6,989 nucleotides of DNA from JAXIHJ01 sp034189755 (GCA_034189755.1 JAXIHJ010000023.1:1-6989), one strand, 5' to 3'. Positions 1 through 6,915 are shown, counted from the first letter of the stretch. Made by a program: numbers and translations. Notes: generated by a model not told the origin, from the sequence alone.

Positions 1-278
1 GCAACGTCATTGATTCCCCCGGCAAAGGCCAGCGCGTCCATGACGTTGCCGATCCGCAGTACGTTACGGTCTATCGGCAGGACTCCAACGGGAAAGTGGT
101 TGCCGCGGTCTTGAAACTGGACGGACCTTCCGCCGTCGGCGCAAGCAACATTGATCTCAAGCCCGGCGACGTGGTCGCGGTCGAGCAAACTCTCAGAACC
201 CGAACGCGGCTGTTGCTGGCTGCGGTCGTCCGGATCGGAGTCGGGGCGAACGCGGGCGCAAGCGTCGGTCCGAATTAA
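1..278 (+). CDS. Polysaccharide export protein (Wza/SLBB family), 3' end only
   Basis: This is the C-terminal 91 residues of a gene that begins before the window; the open frame runs from base 3 to a TAA at 276-278. The readable part has a YVTVYR strand, then a LKPGDVVAVEQ motif about 35 residues before the end. A 'PGDVV-V' turn of this kind is typical of the last SLBB/soluble-ligand-binding repeat of outer-membrane polysaccharide export proteins. The final stretch (RTRLLLAAVVRIGVGAN) looks amphipathic, as in the terminal helix of Wza-like proteins, but this is a weak resemblance. Known role of the family: an outer-membrane or periplasmic channel partner of the Wzc-type co-polymerase. The immediately following gene is exactly such a partner, which is the strongest support. 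The N-terminal signal peptide and export domain cannot be seen. Any other SLBB-fold protein remains possible. Confidence 0.68.
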   Translation, partial: NVIDSPGKGQRVHDVADPQYVTVYRQDSNGKVVAAVLKLDGPSAVGASNIDLKPGDVVAVEQTLRTRTRLLLAAVVRIGVGANAGASVGPN

Positions 279-335
279 GCCGACTTACGCCGCTTTCAAG
301 CCTCAGATGCGGTTCCATCATAATGCAAAACATAG

Positions 336-344
336 GGAAGGAAG
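336..344 (+). promoter_or_regulatory. Strong ribosome binding site that fixes the TTG start of the kinase gene
   Basis: The purine-rich GGAAGGAAG lies 4 nt before a TTG codon at 349. The open frame continues upstream to 151 and overlaps the preceding gene, and contains an ATG at 307, but neither upstream position has a comparable Shine-Dalgarno sequence. The residues encoded before 349 also have no resemblance to a Wzz-type N terminus. This makes TTG-349 the best start. No convincing promoter was seen in the 70-nt gap 279-348, so transcription probably continues from the upstream gene. Confidence 0.7.
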
Positions 345-348
345 AGCA

Positions 349-2595
349 TTGAACGAGAAAACGACATTACACGTGGACAGGTATAACGGAAACGCCGCGG
401 CTGAACGCTCGGAGTTCAAACCGGACCCGGAGCAAGAGTCCGAATCTCAACTGCTTCGGCACAGCCTCCTGCATATCTTCTGGCGACACCGTTGGTGCGT
501 GCTGCTGACGTGTATTTTGTGCGCGGCAGGGGGGCTGGTATATCTCGTCAAGGCCACGCCGATCTATACCAGCTCTTCACGAATACTTGTGGAGCAGAGC
601 GGGCCGGAGATTATCGCCTCCAACGACGGGTTCATAACACAGTCCAAGAATTATCTCTACACCCAGTGCGAGTTGCTGAAATCCACACCTATTGTCTCGG
701 GGGCCGTGCAATCACTGGGAAATAAGAAGATGCAGACGTTCGCAAACATTGACAATCCTGTCGCCTTCCTGAAAAAGGAACTCGATGTTTCGGTGGGCAA
801 GAAGGACGACATTATCACGACTACTCTCGATTCACCTTGCGCCAATGAATCGGCTGAAATCGTCAATGCGCTGGTGGAGTCCTACATCGCGTACCACTCA
901 CGCCGACAGCGCAACACAGTTGCCGAGGTCCTCAAGATCCTACAGCGTGAAAAGATCAAACGGGACGCTGAGCTGCAGGAACGGCTTAAGGCCGTTACTA
1001 AATTCAAGCGGTCGAATGAGACTATTTCATTCGGCACGGACGACAGCAACATTATCATCCAGCGGCTGATCATGCTGTCTGAGGCGCTTACGCAGGCCGA
1101 GCTGGAAATGACCGACGCCCGCGCTCAACATGAAACGGCCAGGTCAATGCTGAACGACCCGGAAAAGCTTCAGCACCTGGCCGAAGCCCAGCGAACCCAG
1201 GGGACGCACGGCCGCATCTATCGCGAGATGGGGCAGTTCCGCAGCGAGATAGACAAGTTGCAGCTTGAGCTGACCTCGCTGAAGCAGGAATGCACGCCGG
1301 ACCATCCAGTCGTTCAGGCGGTCGAATTAAAACTCAAAAAACTGTCCCAGCAGCGCAACGCGAACCTCAAGCTGTTGGCCAACGCGTATGTAACCGTCCT
1401 GGCACAGCGGTATGTCACTACGAAGTCCCGTGTCCAGGAGCTTCGCAAGTCGCTGGAAGCGCAGCGGGTACTTGCACAGGATCTGAATTCCAAGGCCGCC
1501 CGGTACGCCATGCTGGAGGCCGAGCTGAAACGTACGGAGCGGCTGTGCGACATCCTAGACAGCCGGATCAAGGAAATCGACGTTACCGAAGACACCGGCG
1601 CGCTCAATATCAGTATTTTAGAGGCCGCCCGGGTGGAACCCAGACCGTCGAAACCCAGGAAAGCCCAGGTCATGGCCGTCTCCATGGCGTTGGGATTGCT
1701 GGTGGGCTTCGGCCTGGCGCTGCTCAGGAACTGGATGGACCATCGTCTCCGGTCTGCGGAAGAGATCTCCGAGGTGCTGGGCTTGTCGGTTCTGGGCGTG
1801 GTGCCCCACATTTCGCAGAAGAAGAATGCGGCAAGCATCGCAACCGTCGTTGACGCCGATTCGACGTCACACGCAGCGGAATCCTACCGTACTATCAGAA
1901 CGGCTTTGTATTTCGGCATGCCGGGCAACAAGACAAAGACTCTGCTTGTTACCTCGCCCGCTCCGGGTGACGGCAAGAGCACACTGACCAGCAACCTGGC
2001 CATTGCGATGGCGCAGGCGGGACAGAAAGTGCTCATCGTGGACGCCGACCTGCGCAAGCCGGTGCAGCATAAGACATTCCAGATTGACGACGAGGACGTT
2101 GGCGTTTCCGGCGTGCTGGCCGGCAGCCATTCGGTGGATCAGGCCATCCGCCACACGGATGTCGAGGGCCTGGACGTCTTGCCGTGTGGCGTGGTGCCGC
2201 CAAATCCCTCGGAAATGCTCAACAGCCCCGCCTTCGGCGACCTTCTGGACAAACTCTCACCGCGGTATGACCGCATCCTGCTGGACGCTCCGCCGGTCAT
2301 GCCGGTAACAGATGCACGCATCCTGGGCGCGATATGCGACGCAGCCCTGCTGGTACTGCGGGCCGAAAAGTCCAATCGGAAACCTTCGCAACAGGCCGTC
2401 GAAGGGCTCCTTAGGGTCGGCACGCAGATATTCGGCGCGGTGGTCAACGACACGCCAAACCGCAGAAGCCGCTACGGCTATGGTTATGGCTACGGCTATG
2501 GCTACGGCTATAGCTACGGCTATGGCGGGAAGCGTCGAAAAGACCAAGGCCGGGAATCGAAGCAAGACGCAACAGTCCGGACAGAGGCAGCTTGA
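349..2595 (+). CDS. Wzc-like polysaccharide co-polymerase with BY-type tyrosine autokinase domain
   Basis: This 748-residue inner-membrane protein is expected to control chain length and export of a capsular or exopolysaccharide. Visible order: a cytoplasmic lead of about 48 residues; TM1 near 50-67; a Wzz-type periplasmic domain with long charged helices (about 200-420) likely to be coiled coil; a proline-rich stretch (P431, P433, P436) before TM2 at about 441-459; then the cytoplasmic kinase. Kinase landmarks are the ExxRxxR oligomerisation motif (E511, R514, R517), Walker A SPAPGDGKST with K543, Walker A' VLIVDADLRKP with D565 and D567, and Walker B ILLDAPP with D646. The C-terminal tail carries nine tyrosines between residues 709 and 725, the expected autophosphorylation cluster. 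The kinase is fused to the membrane part, as in proteobacterial Wzc rather than the split CapA/CapB pair of Firmicutes. The next gene, 7 nt downstream, encodes the matching phosphatase type. All catalytic motifs appear intact. Family assignment is very secure; the exact polysaccharide is unknown. Confidence 0.95.
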   Translation: MNEKTTLHVDRYNGNAAAERSEFKPDPEQESESQLLRHSLLHIFWRHRWCVLLTCILCAAGGLVYLVKATPIYTSSSRILVEQSGPEIIASNDGFITQSKNYLYTQCELLKSTPIVSGAVQSLGNKKMQTFANIDNPVAFLKKELDVSVGKKDDIITTTLDSPCANESAEIVNALVESYIAYHSRRQRNTVAEVLKILQREKIKRDAELQERLKAVTKFKRSNETISFGTDDSNIIIQRLIMLSEALTQAELEMTDARAQHETARSMLNDPEKLQHLAEAQRTQGTHGRIYREMGQFRSEIDKLQLELTSLKQECTPDHPVVQAVELKLKKLSQQRNANLKLLANAYVTVLAQRYVTTKSRVQELRKSLEAQRVLAQDLNSKAARYAMLEAELKRTERLCDILDSRIKEIDVTEDTGALNISILEAARVEPRPSKPRKAQVMAVSMALGLLVGFGLALLRNWMDHRLRSAEEISEVLGLSVLGVVPHISQKKNAASIATVVDADSTSHAAESYRTIRTALYFGMPGNKTKTLLVTSPAPGDGKSTLTSNLAIAMAQAGQKVLIVDADLRKPVQHKTFQIDDEDVGVSGVLAGSHSVDQAIRHTDVEGLDVLPCGVVPPNPSEMLNSPAFGDLLDKLSPRYDRILLDAPPVMPVTDARILGAICDAALLVLRAEKSNRKPSQQAVEGLLRVGTQIFGAVVNDTPNRRSRYGYGYGYGYGYGYSYGYGGKRRKDQGRESKQDATVRTEAA
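2473..2526 (+). repeat. In-frame TAY-GGC tandem repeat encoding the Tyr-Gly tail of the kinase
   Basis: Nine Tyr codons alternate with Gly codons (one Ser interrupts). At the DNA level this is a 6-nt TAYGGY unit. From 2485 a 12-nt unit TATGGCTACGGC occurs twice exactly (2485-2496, 2497-2508), then once with a single G-to-A change (2509-2520), then as a half copy. The alternating TAT/TAC use makes the 12-nt period. Because the unit is a multiple of 3, gain or loss of copies would change tyrosine number without shifting the frame. Confidence 0.9.
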
Positions 2596-2602
2596 GGCCG
2601 AC

Positions 2603-3436
2603 ATGACAGGTCCTGTTGGAAACGACAATCTTTCTCGAAGACAGCAGCGCCGGCTGAGACGGTTCGGAATCGAACAGTGCGTGGATATTCACTGCCACTG
2701 CCTGCCGGGCCTCGACGACGGACCGGCGACGACGGCGGAGGCGCTGGCCTTGTGCAGGGCACTGGTGGCGGACGGAATCACCACCGTAATTGCGACCCCG
2801 CACCAGTTGGGGCGCTACGACCGCCGGAACAGTTGCGAGGATATCCGCCGGGCCGTCTCGGCGTTCAACGCCTCACTGCTCGTCGAAGACCTGCCGATCC
2901 GGGTCGTGCCCGGTGCGGACGTCCGGATTGATGAGCGCCTTGCGGAACTGCTTACGCGGCGCGAAGTGATGACGCTGGCTGACGGCGGGCGGTACGTCCT
3001 GCTGGAGCTGCCGCACGAGGCCTACATCGATCCTATGGGTTTCCTGGAGGAGATGGCCCCGACCGGCATTCAGCTTATCCTGACGCATCCGGAGCGGTGC
3101 AGGTTTCTTTCGGCAAATCCGGCCCTGGCCCTGCCGTGGCTGGAAACGGGATTGCTCCTTCAGATTACCGCCGGCAGCCTGCTTGGTGATTTCGGGGCTT
3201 TAGCCGAAAAGGCCGCCTGGCACTGGCTGGCCGGCGGGCACGTTTGCGTGGTGGCTACCGATGCCCATGACACGGACTCGCGACGGCCGTGTATGTCACA
3301 GGCGATTGCGGTAATTGCCTCTCGCCTTGGCGCAGATACCGCGAGGCGCATCTGCCTCGAAAATCCGCTTCACGTTCTCGAAGGGTCGGGAATTAGTTGC
3401 ACTTTGCAAGGCAGCACGCGCGAAAAACGACCATGA
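2603..3436 (+). CDS. PHP-domain protein-tyrosine phosphatase (CpsB/YwqE type)
   Basis: The 277-residue product matches the metal-dependent PHP phosphatases that dephosphorylate BY-kinases. Motifs in order: DIHCHCLPGLDDGP (H30, H32, D38), IATPH (H67), PGADVRID (D106), LTHPER (H162), QITAGSLLGDFG (188-199), ATDAHD (D220, H222) and ENPLHVLEG near the end. These histidines and acids are the usual ligands of the multi-metal centre. Position 106 is Asp where family members that I recall carry Glu (G-x-E-V/I-R), a conservative change. The ATG at 2603 is supported by a GAGG at 2594-2597, which overlaps the TGA of the kinase gene, so translation is likely coupled. The first ~20 residues are Arg/Gln-rich and precede the first PHP motif, making the protein slightly longer than typical CpsB (about 245-255). 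No signal peptide or membrane segment is seen, so it should act in the cytoplasm, most likely on the kinase tail. Confidence 0.92.
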   Translation: MTGPVGNDNLSRRQQRRLRRFGIEQCVDIHCHCLPGLDDGPATTAEALALCRALVADGITTVIATPHQLGRYDRRNSCEDIRRAVSAFNASLLVEDLPIRVVPGADVRIDERLAELLTRREVMTLADGGRYVLLELPHEAYIDPMGFLEEMAPTGIQLILTHPERCRFLSANPALALPWLETGLLLQITAGSLLGDFGALAEKAAWHWLAGGHVCVVATDAHDTDSRRPCMSQAIAVIASRLGADTARRICLENPLHVLEGSGISCTLQGSTREKRP

Positions 3437-5946
3437 GACAACACCCGGCCCAGCTCGCTGAAGAAAACGGTCCAGCCGACGGTTTCGATACGGCTATGGA
3501 GTGCCTGCTAGTCGTCCTGCTGGCGTTCATGCCGCTGGCGTTCGGCACTGTCGACGCCTGGAGCGAGGAGATTGTCGTCGCAATCTCCGGGGCGATGATC
3601 GTCTGCCTGCTGCTGAAGATTATTGTCCGCCGGGACTTCAGGTGTCTCTGGTCATGGGCGTGCCTGCCTATGGGGCTGTTTCTGCTTCTGGCCGTGGCGC
3701 AACTGGTTCCCCTGCCGGCGGGAATCCTGTCGGCCGTCTCCGGCAATACCGCCGCCCTGAAGGGCGAGCTACTGGGCGATTTGCCGCGGGCCGAAACGGC
3801 GATGAAGTATATAACACTCAGTTTCTACTCCCTTCCGACGGAACGGACATTGCGCCTGGCGCTGGCGGTGGCTGCAGTTTTCCTGGTAACCGTCAACGTG
3901 TATCGCAGCCGGGGGCAGATTAAGAGGCTTCTGGCCGTAATCGCCGCCGTCGGCGGCGCGGTCGCCTTCCTGGCGCTGGTGCAGATTGTTACGGGCGCCG
4001 AGAAGATATATTGGCTGGTTCCCACCGGAAGAGGCATTGGGCGGGGCGGGCCGTTTCTCAACGGTAACAACTACTGCCAGTTTATGAACCTCTCGCTCGG
4101 CGCTGCGCTGGGGCTGCTTTTAATCAGGCTCGAAGAGGCCTTTCGGGCCGGCCCTGTTACGCTTTCAAACGTCGTCGAGCGCTTGGGCGAGAAGAAGTTC
4201 CGGGCAATCTGGTGCCTGGTTGGAGTTGTTACTTTGGGTGTTATGACGGTCTTCCTGTCGCTGAGCCGGGGAGGCATGATCTCTTTGCTCATCGGCCTGG
4301 CGTGCGCCGTTGTGGTGCTGGTGCTCAAACGCCGCCTGGACACCTTGGGCTGGGTCGTTGCGGTCATGGCCCTGGGGGCCTTTATCTGCGTGCTCTACGT
4401 AGGCTTTGACGCGGTGTATGACCGCCTGGTGAGCCTGGGCAGGTTCCAGGCCTATCAGGGACGATGGCAACTGGCCAAGGAGACCGCGACGGTGTGGACG
4501 CAGTTTCCTGTCTTTGGGACTGGGCTGGGCACCCACAGATTCATCCATCCGATGTTTGACAGTTCCACGATTCCCGTCCTTGCCGCCCACGCCGAAAACG
4601 AATACGCCCAGCTCGCCGAGGAGACCGGCGTCATTGGGCTGCTGTTGGTGGCGTTTTTCGGCCTCGTCATCGGGCGGAATTATTTACGCTGCATTCGGCA
4701 GCAGGTTCCGTCCGTTCGTATTGCGGCGATCGGACTTGGTGCAGGATTGCTGGCCGTGATGGTTCACAGTTTCACTGATTTCGGTCAGCGTCTGCCCGCC
4801 AATGCGTGCCTTTCAGCCGTAATCTGCGGGCTGCTGGTGAGCATGGGCAGGATGCCCCGGCCTCAGGGCCGATCGACGGCGGTGCGCAAAGGCGCATCGG
4901 CTCTTGCCAGGCCCGTCGCAGCCGTCGGACTCATCGGCGTGCTGGCCGTCTGGACCTGGGCGATGGTTACAGCCGACACCGCGCGACGCGCCGAGGCCTG
5001 CTGGCGAGAGGCCCGGCTGAGGGAAAAGGAAATTCGTAAAAAAGACTGGGCCGTCGGCAATGCCGATTATGCCGGGCTGATATCCGTTACCGGCAGGGCC
5101 GTTCAGGCTGAACCGCGGAACGTCATCTATCGCCATGCGCTTAATGTCTACCGCTGGCGGTCCGTCAGCCGTCTGACCGAGCCGGGCACGGGCAATCTCA
5201 TCCTAGGCCCCGAGGCGATTCGAAGCGCCGAATACATCGTCGACGACCTGGACCGGGTCCGTAGCATCTGCCCCACGTTCGGACCAAGCTACTGCCTGGC
5301 AGGGCAGCTTGAGCGGTTTGTCCTCGGCAGGGCCAGGGGTGCAGCGCTGATCCGCAAAGGCTTTAGGCTTGCGCCCTGCGATGCGGACGCCTGCCTCGCC
5401 GCCGGAACGCTCGAAGCGCACGAAGGTAATATCCGCGATTCCATCGACAGGCTTCAGCGGGCCTTGAAGTTGAATGACGATTTGTTCCAGAGCGTTATCA
5501 ATGTCTACCTCTGCCAGATTAACAGGCCTGAACTGGCTGTTGAGGTTGTCAAATACAGCGTTCGTGGGCTGCTGTGTGTCGCCAGGATATTCGAGGGCGA
5601 CGAGCGATATGGCGAACTTGCCGTCGAGGCACGGGCACAGGTGGCGGCTTTAGTCCGCAGCCAGTGCGAGCAGCCCGACGCCGCAGCCCCCGTCCTTGCG
5701 CACATGGCGTACATCTGCCTGCGCGATGAAGATTACGATGCTGCCGTGAAATACTACCGGCGCGCACTGGCGAAGGATTGCAGCAAGATCGGCTGGCGTT
5801 TGAATCTTGCCGAGGCGCTGGCAAAAACAGGCCAGACCTCCGAGGCACTGGACCAGGCGCACATTTGCCTTCGACTGATGCCCCAAATGGCCGCCGCCAA
5901 ACGCATGATTGCCGACTTAAGAATTCAGCAAACTCTTGTCGAATAA
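3433..5946 (+). CDS. O-antigen ligase/polymerase-like (Wzy/WaaL) membrane protein with C-terminal TPR region
   Basis: The 837-residue protein has about twelve hydrophobic segments in its first ~515 residues, beginning near 22-41 with a PLAFGTVDAW motif common in this family. Wzy_C-type landmarks are FLNGNNYCQ (N210 onward), LSLSRGG (S278-G281), FGTGLGTHRF near 362, and a periplasmic-loop motif AHAENEYAQLAEETG beginning near H386. Residues ~520-837 are soluble and TPR-like; the clearest units are GNIRDSIDRLQRALKLN near 665 and DEDYDAAVKYYRRALAKD from 766, followed by another helix pair. Known role of the family: joining lipid-linked glycan units into a polymer, or moving them to lipid A, a lipid or a protein. 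Which of these applies cannot be told from sequence. The ATG at 3433 overlaps the phosphatase stop as ATGA and has no good ribosome binding site, so coupling is likely. A TTG at 3397 with GGGA in front is an alternative start adding 12 residues. Confidence 0.87.
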   Translation: MRQHPAQLAEENGPADGFDTAMECLLVVLLAFMPLAFGTVDAWSEEIVVAISGAMIVCLLLKIIVRRDFRCLWSWACLPMGLFLLLAVAQLVPLPAGILSAVSGNTAALKGELLGDLPRAETAMKYITLSFYSLPTERTLRLALAVAAVFLVTVNVYRSRGQIKRLLAVIAAVGGAVAFLALVQIVTGAEKIYWLVPTGRGIGRGGPFLNGNNYCQFMNLSLGAALGLLLIRLEEAFRAGPVTLSNVVERLGEKKFRAIWCLVGVVTLGVMTVFLSLSRGGMISLLIGLACAVVVLVLKRRLDTLGWVVAVMALGAFICVLYVGFDAVYDRLVSLGRFQAYQGRWQLAKETATVWTQFPVFGTGLGTHRFIHPMFDSSTIPVLAAHAENEYAQLAEETGVIGLLLVAFFGLVIGRNYLRCIRQQVPSVRIAAIGLGAGLLAVMVHSFTDFGQRLPANACLSAVICGLLVSMGRMPRPQGRSTAVRKGASALARPVAAVGLIGVLAVWTWAMVTADTARRAEACWREARLREKEIRKKDWAVGNADYAGLISVTGRAVQAEPRNVIYRHALNVYRWRSVSRLTEPGTGNLILGPEAIRSAEYIVDDLDRVRSICPTFGPSYCLAGQLERFVLGRARGAALIRKGFRLAPCDADACLAAGTLEAHEGNIRDSIDRLQRALKLNDDLFQSVINVYLCQINRPELAVEVVKYSVRGLLCVARIFEGDERYGELAVEARAQVAALVRSQCEQPDAAAPVLAHMAYICLRDEDYDAAVKYYRRALAKDCSKIGWRLNLAEALAKTGQTSEALDQAHICLRLMPQMAAAKRMIADLRIQQTLVE

Positions 5947-5960
5947 GAAGTAGGGACCTT

Positions 5961-5995
5961 GTAGGCCCCGATGCTCGTCGGTGCACCGACGGGGA
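5961..5995 (+). repeat. GTAG-headed imperfect hairpin containing a perfect 16-bp palindrome
   Basis: The spacer 5947-6040 holds the perfect palindrome CGTCGGTGCACCGACG at 5976-5991, which can form a 6-bp stem with a TGCA loop in RNA. An alternative outer pairing joins CCCCG (5966-5970) with CGGGG (5990-5994). GTAG at 5961-5964 sits at the foot of this structure, a layout resembling REP elements, whose heads carry a G(T/G)AG tetranucleotide. No run of T follows, so a standard intrinsic terminator is not supported. It could equally be a protein-binding operator or an RNA hairpin used by the antiterminator encoded next. Only one copy is seen in the window. Confidence 0.5.
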
Positions 5996-6009
5996 CGGAG
6001 TGCGCGCGG

Positions 6010-6048
6010 ATGAAGATTAGTTCGTTGGGAGAATTAAGCCATGCTTAA
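6010..6048 (+). CDS. Possible 12-codon leader ORF overlapping the antiterminator start
   Basis: An ATG at 6010 opens a frame encoding MKISSLGELSHA that ends at TAA 6046-6048, 8 nt inside the following gene and in a different frame. A GGAG at 5997-6000 lies 9 nt ahead of it. Ribosomes finishing here would end on top of the ATG at 6041, so the ORF could couple or tune translation of the downstream gene. The peptide has no recognisable stall motif. An ORF of this size can easily arise by chance. Confidence 0.25.
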   Translation: MKISSLGELSHA

Positions 6049-6589
6049 GCTGTCGGAAAACCCTTCCATGCTGCCTGCCGGAGTGGAAAGCGTCTCGCAG
6101 CTTTCGGGGCGATGGCGGATCGGACACACAAAATCGCGGTTCGAGAAGGCATTCGTCCGCGACCTGGCCTGCTGCGGGATCGGCTACTTTATGCCGATGA
6201 TTCAGCGCGTGCGGGTCTCAGGCGGCAGGAAGCGGCATGTACTGGCGCCGCTATTCTCATCGTATGTCTTTTTTTGCAGCAGCGAGGAGCAGCGATATAC
6301 CGCAATGACGACAAACCGTCTTTGCCAAACCATAGAAGTTCCAGATCAGGAGACACTGACGGCGGAACTAACAGCTATTGAAAAAGCCTTGCAAAGCAAG
6401 GTTAAACTGGATCCGTATCCCCGTCTGGCTGAGGGCAGGCGCTGCCGTATTTCCGCCGGCGCGCTTCAGGGCATGGAGGGCGTGGTTCTTCGCCGTAGCA
6501 AACCCGCCCGCATCGTTCTTCAGGTGGGCATCCTCGGTCAGGGGGCCGTTATGGAAATCGACGCCGACCTCCTGGAACCGATCGACTGA
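6041..6589 (+). CDS. NusG-family transcription antitermination protein (RfaH/UpxY/LoaP-like paralogue)
   Basis: The 182-residue product has an NGN domain at about 24-118, opening with WRIGHTKSRFEKAFVRDL (W25) and containing the family pattern xPLFxxYVFF at 69-78, where SS replaces the common PG. A KOW domain follows at about 132-181 (GRRCRISAGALQGMEG and the closing strand VMEIDADLLEPI). Specialised NusG paralogues bind RNA polymerase and reduce pausing and termination in long surface-polysaccharide operons; location inside such an operon supports this role rather than housekeeping NusG. The ATG at 6041 is preceded by GGGAG at 6027-6031. M10 (base 6068) is a possible alternative start with GGAA at 6055-6058, and would place the NGN Trp nearer the N terminus, as is usual. 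An inverted repeat TTAAGC-CAT-GCTTAA at 6034-6048 surrounds the start codon. The recruitment site (ops-like or hairpin) is not identified. Confidence 0.9.
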   Translation: MLKLSENPSMLPAGVESVSQLSGRWRIGHTKSRFEKAFVRDLACCGIGYFMPMIQRVRVSGGRKRHVLAPLFSSYVFFCSSEEQRYTAMTTNRLCQTIEVPDQETLTAELTAIEKALQSKVKLDPYPRLAEGRRCRISAGALQGMEGVVLRRSKPARIVLQVGILGQGAVMEIDADLLEPID

Positions 6590-6624
6590 ATCGATCTCTC
6601 GGACCTATCGAGGTTGTTGAGGCT

Positions 6625-6915
6625 GTGAATACATATATTTGCGTATATCTCGGAGCGGCGGTCCTTGGGCTTCTGCTTACGCCTATGGTCATCCGTCTTG
6701 GCCGGGTGTTGAAGGTGCTGGATCAGCCCGGCTTCCGGAAGGTTCACACCACAGCGGTACCGCGACTCGGCGGGCTGGTAATCGCCGCAGCTACGCTCGC
6801 GATGATCCTGTGTGTGCTGGCGTTGGACAACGTCATAGGCCAGACGTTCCAGAAGAGCAAAGCGCAGGTGTTGGCCATGCTGCAAAAAGACGAACCAACG
6901 CGGGAATATGCTTGA
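6625..6915 (+). pseudogene. Truncated WecA/MraY-family undecaprenyl-phosphate sugar-1-phosphate transferase (N-terminal part)
   Basis: The 96-residue reading frame begins like the polyprenyl-phosphate GlcNAc-1-phosphate transferase family: TM1 (VYLGAAVLGLLLTPMVIRL), a cytoplasmic loop VLDQPGFRKVHTTAVPRLGG, then TM2 (LVIAAATLAMILCVLAL). Intact members are about 320-400 residues and carry the catalytic Asp pair (a GxxDD motif) after the next TM segment. Here family character fades after KAQVLAML (near base 6885); the end QKDEPTREYA is hydrophilic and the frame stops at TGA 6913-6915. No frame of the following bases restores a GLxDD motif, so a simple frameshift does not explain it. As it stands the product lacks all catalytic residues and should be inactive. 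The GTG start at 6625 has GAGG only 2 nt away (6619-6622), so the true start is uncertain. Truncation by inserted DNA, a deletion or an assembly join are all possible. Confidence 0.72.

Noticed and set aside
151..348. Longer N terminus of the kinase starting at 151 or at the ATG at 307
   Set aside because: The 151 start overlaps 128 nt of the export gene, the added residues are unlike a Wzz N terminus, and the only strong ribosome binding site points to TTG-349.
1314..1838. A 174-codon open frame on the - strand inside the kinase gene
   Set aside because: It is antisense to the coiled-coil and TM2 coding region of a well-supported gene, and its Ser/Arg-rich product is typical of shadow frames in GC-rich DNA.
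3943..3961. GC-rich inverted repeat CGCCGCCG-T-CGGCGGCG
   Set aside because: It encodes Ala/Val/Gly of a membrane helix in the polymerase gene, and such symmetry is expected from GC-rich codons; no T-tract or other regulatory context.
6591..6611. TCGAT...ATCGA inverted repeat after the antiterminator gene as a terminator
   Set aside because: Only 5 bp of stem, an 11-nt loop and no T-run; the next gene follows after 35 nt in the same direction.
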